This document shows, in pieces, positions 5,411 through 5,606 of a DNA stretch of 5,606 nucleotides. Numbering within the stretch: the first letter of the stretch is position 1; each line of letters starts with the position of its first letter. The notes under the pieces are model-generated. The model was not told where the DNA came from. It did no database searches and saw only the letters and a program-made list of their open reading frames with translations. The position numbers and the translations under genes were made by a program. The stretch comes from Lachnospiraceae bacterium UBA1201 (GTDB lineage: Bacteria > Bacillota > Clostridia > Lachnospirales > Lachnospiraceae): NCBI GenBank assembly GCA_002309675.1, contig DBXX01000060.1, positions 1 through 5,606 on the forward strand. Direction: 5' to 3'.

Positions 5411-5444
5411 ACCGGCCGCCGGAACGTTTGTTCCGGCGGCCGGT
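5411..5444. terminator. bidirectional terminator between the HTH gene and the Hsp20 gene
   Basis: A perfect 15-bp G+C-rich inverted repeat (5411-5425 and 5430-5444, loop GTTT) starts 3 nt after the HTH stop codon. On the minus strand it is followed by TTTTTTATT, a classic T-run, so it is a strong terminator for the converging Hsp20 gene. On the plus strand no T-run follows (CCTCGTT). Confidence 0.9.
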
Positions 5445-5464
5445 CCTCGTTAGGAAGGAAATCT

Positions 5465-5606
5465 TTATGAAATGGTAATGGTCTTCTTAGTTTCAGTCTC
5501 AGGCTGAGGCAATTTCTTCGGGATGGTCAGGGTCAATACTCCGTTGGAGAATGCGCCCTGGATGTCATCCTCATCTAATTCATCGCCTACATAGAAGCTA
5601 CGGCTG
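5465..5606 (-). CDS. Hsp20/alpha-crystallin small heat-shock protein, C-terminal part (start outside window)
   Basis: Reading the minus strand from 5605 gives 46 codons ending at TAA (5467-5465). The sequence begins SRSFYVGDELDEDDIQGAFS and continues NGVLTLTIPKKLP, which is the hallmark end of the alpha-crystallin domain (A-x-x-x-NGVL-x-L-x-IPK). It closes with a short tail containing ITI, the I-x-I motif by which small heat-shock proteins dock onto neighbouring subunits when forming oligomers. The product is an ATP-independent cytoplasmic holdase that binds unfolding proteins under stress. The N-terminal region and promoter lie beyond 5606, so heat-shock regulation cannot be judged. It converges on the HTH gene, sharing the terminator at 5411-5444; there is no sign that the two are functionally linked. 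Confidence 0.92.
   Translation of the reverse strand, partial: SRSFYVGDELDEDDIQGAFSNGVLTLTIPKKLPQPETETKKTITIS

Overview
The window looks like chromosomal DNA from a gut-type member of Clostridia, most likely Lachnospiraceae or a close relative. This rests on strong AGGAGG-type ribosome binding sites, consensus sigma-A-like promoters, the style of the hexameric GdhA and PurC proteins, and a mid-range G+C content. The lineage is an inference; no rRNA or other marker gene is present.

Layout, left to right. (1) Positions 1-237 hold the C-terminal 78 codons of a UDPGP-family nucleotidyltransferase (UAP1-like sugar-nucleotide pyrophosphorylase). (2) Positions 238-682 are non-coding. They contain a G+C-rich repeat whose first 41 bp recur 168 bp downstream, then a 59-nt near-perfect palindrome (444-502) that begins exactly where the second repeat copy breaks off, then a consensus promoter (592-620). 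(3) gdhA, an NADP-type glutamate dehydrogenase (683-2029), is followed by a strong stem-loop terminator. (4) A promoter with an inverted repeat in its spacer drives an unrecognised two-TM membrane protein (2172-2684). It lies 36 nt upstream of a YdhF-like aldo/keto reductase (2721-3647), probably as a two-gene operon. (5) Convergent to it is purC (SAICAR synthase, minus strand, 4631-3723), with a shared bidirectional terminator between. The PurC C-terminus carries a duplicated 11-residue segment. (6) Divergent from purC is a 188-aa protein with an XRE-type HTH and a conserved-looking C-terminal domain (4841-5407). Its promoter has a perfect 17-bp palindrome over the -35 box, suggesting autoregulation. 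(7) A perfect 15-bp stem terminator separates it from the 3' end of an Hsp20 small heat-shock protein gene (minus strand, 5606-5465, start outside the window).

Most of the window is housekeeping metabolism: ammonia assimilation (gdhA), purine synthesis (purC), sugar-nucleotide synthesis, a redox enzyme and a stress chaperone. The genes form separate short transcription units rather than one pathway cluster. I see no phage, CRISPR array, transposase gene or complete defence system. The less ordinary parts are the repeat/palindrome island, the HTH gene with its palindromic operator, the PurC tail duplication and the orphan membrane protein.
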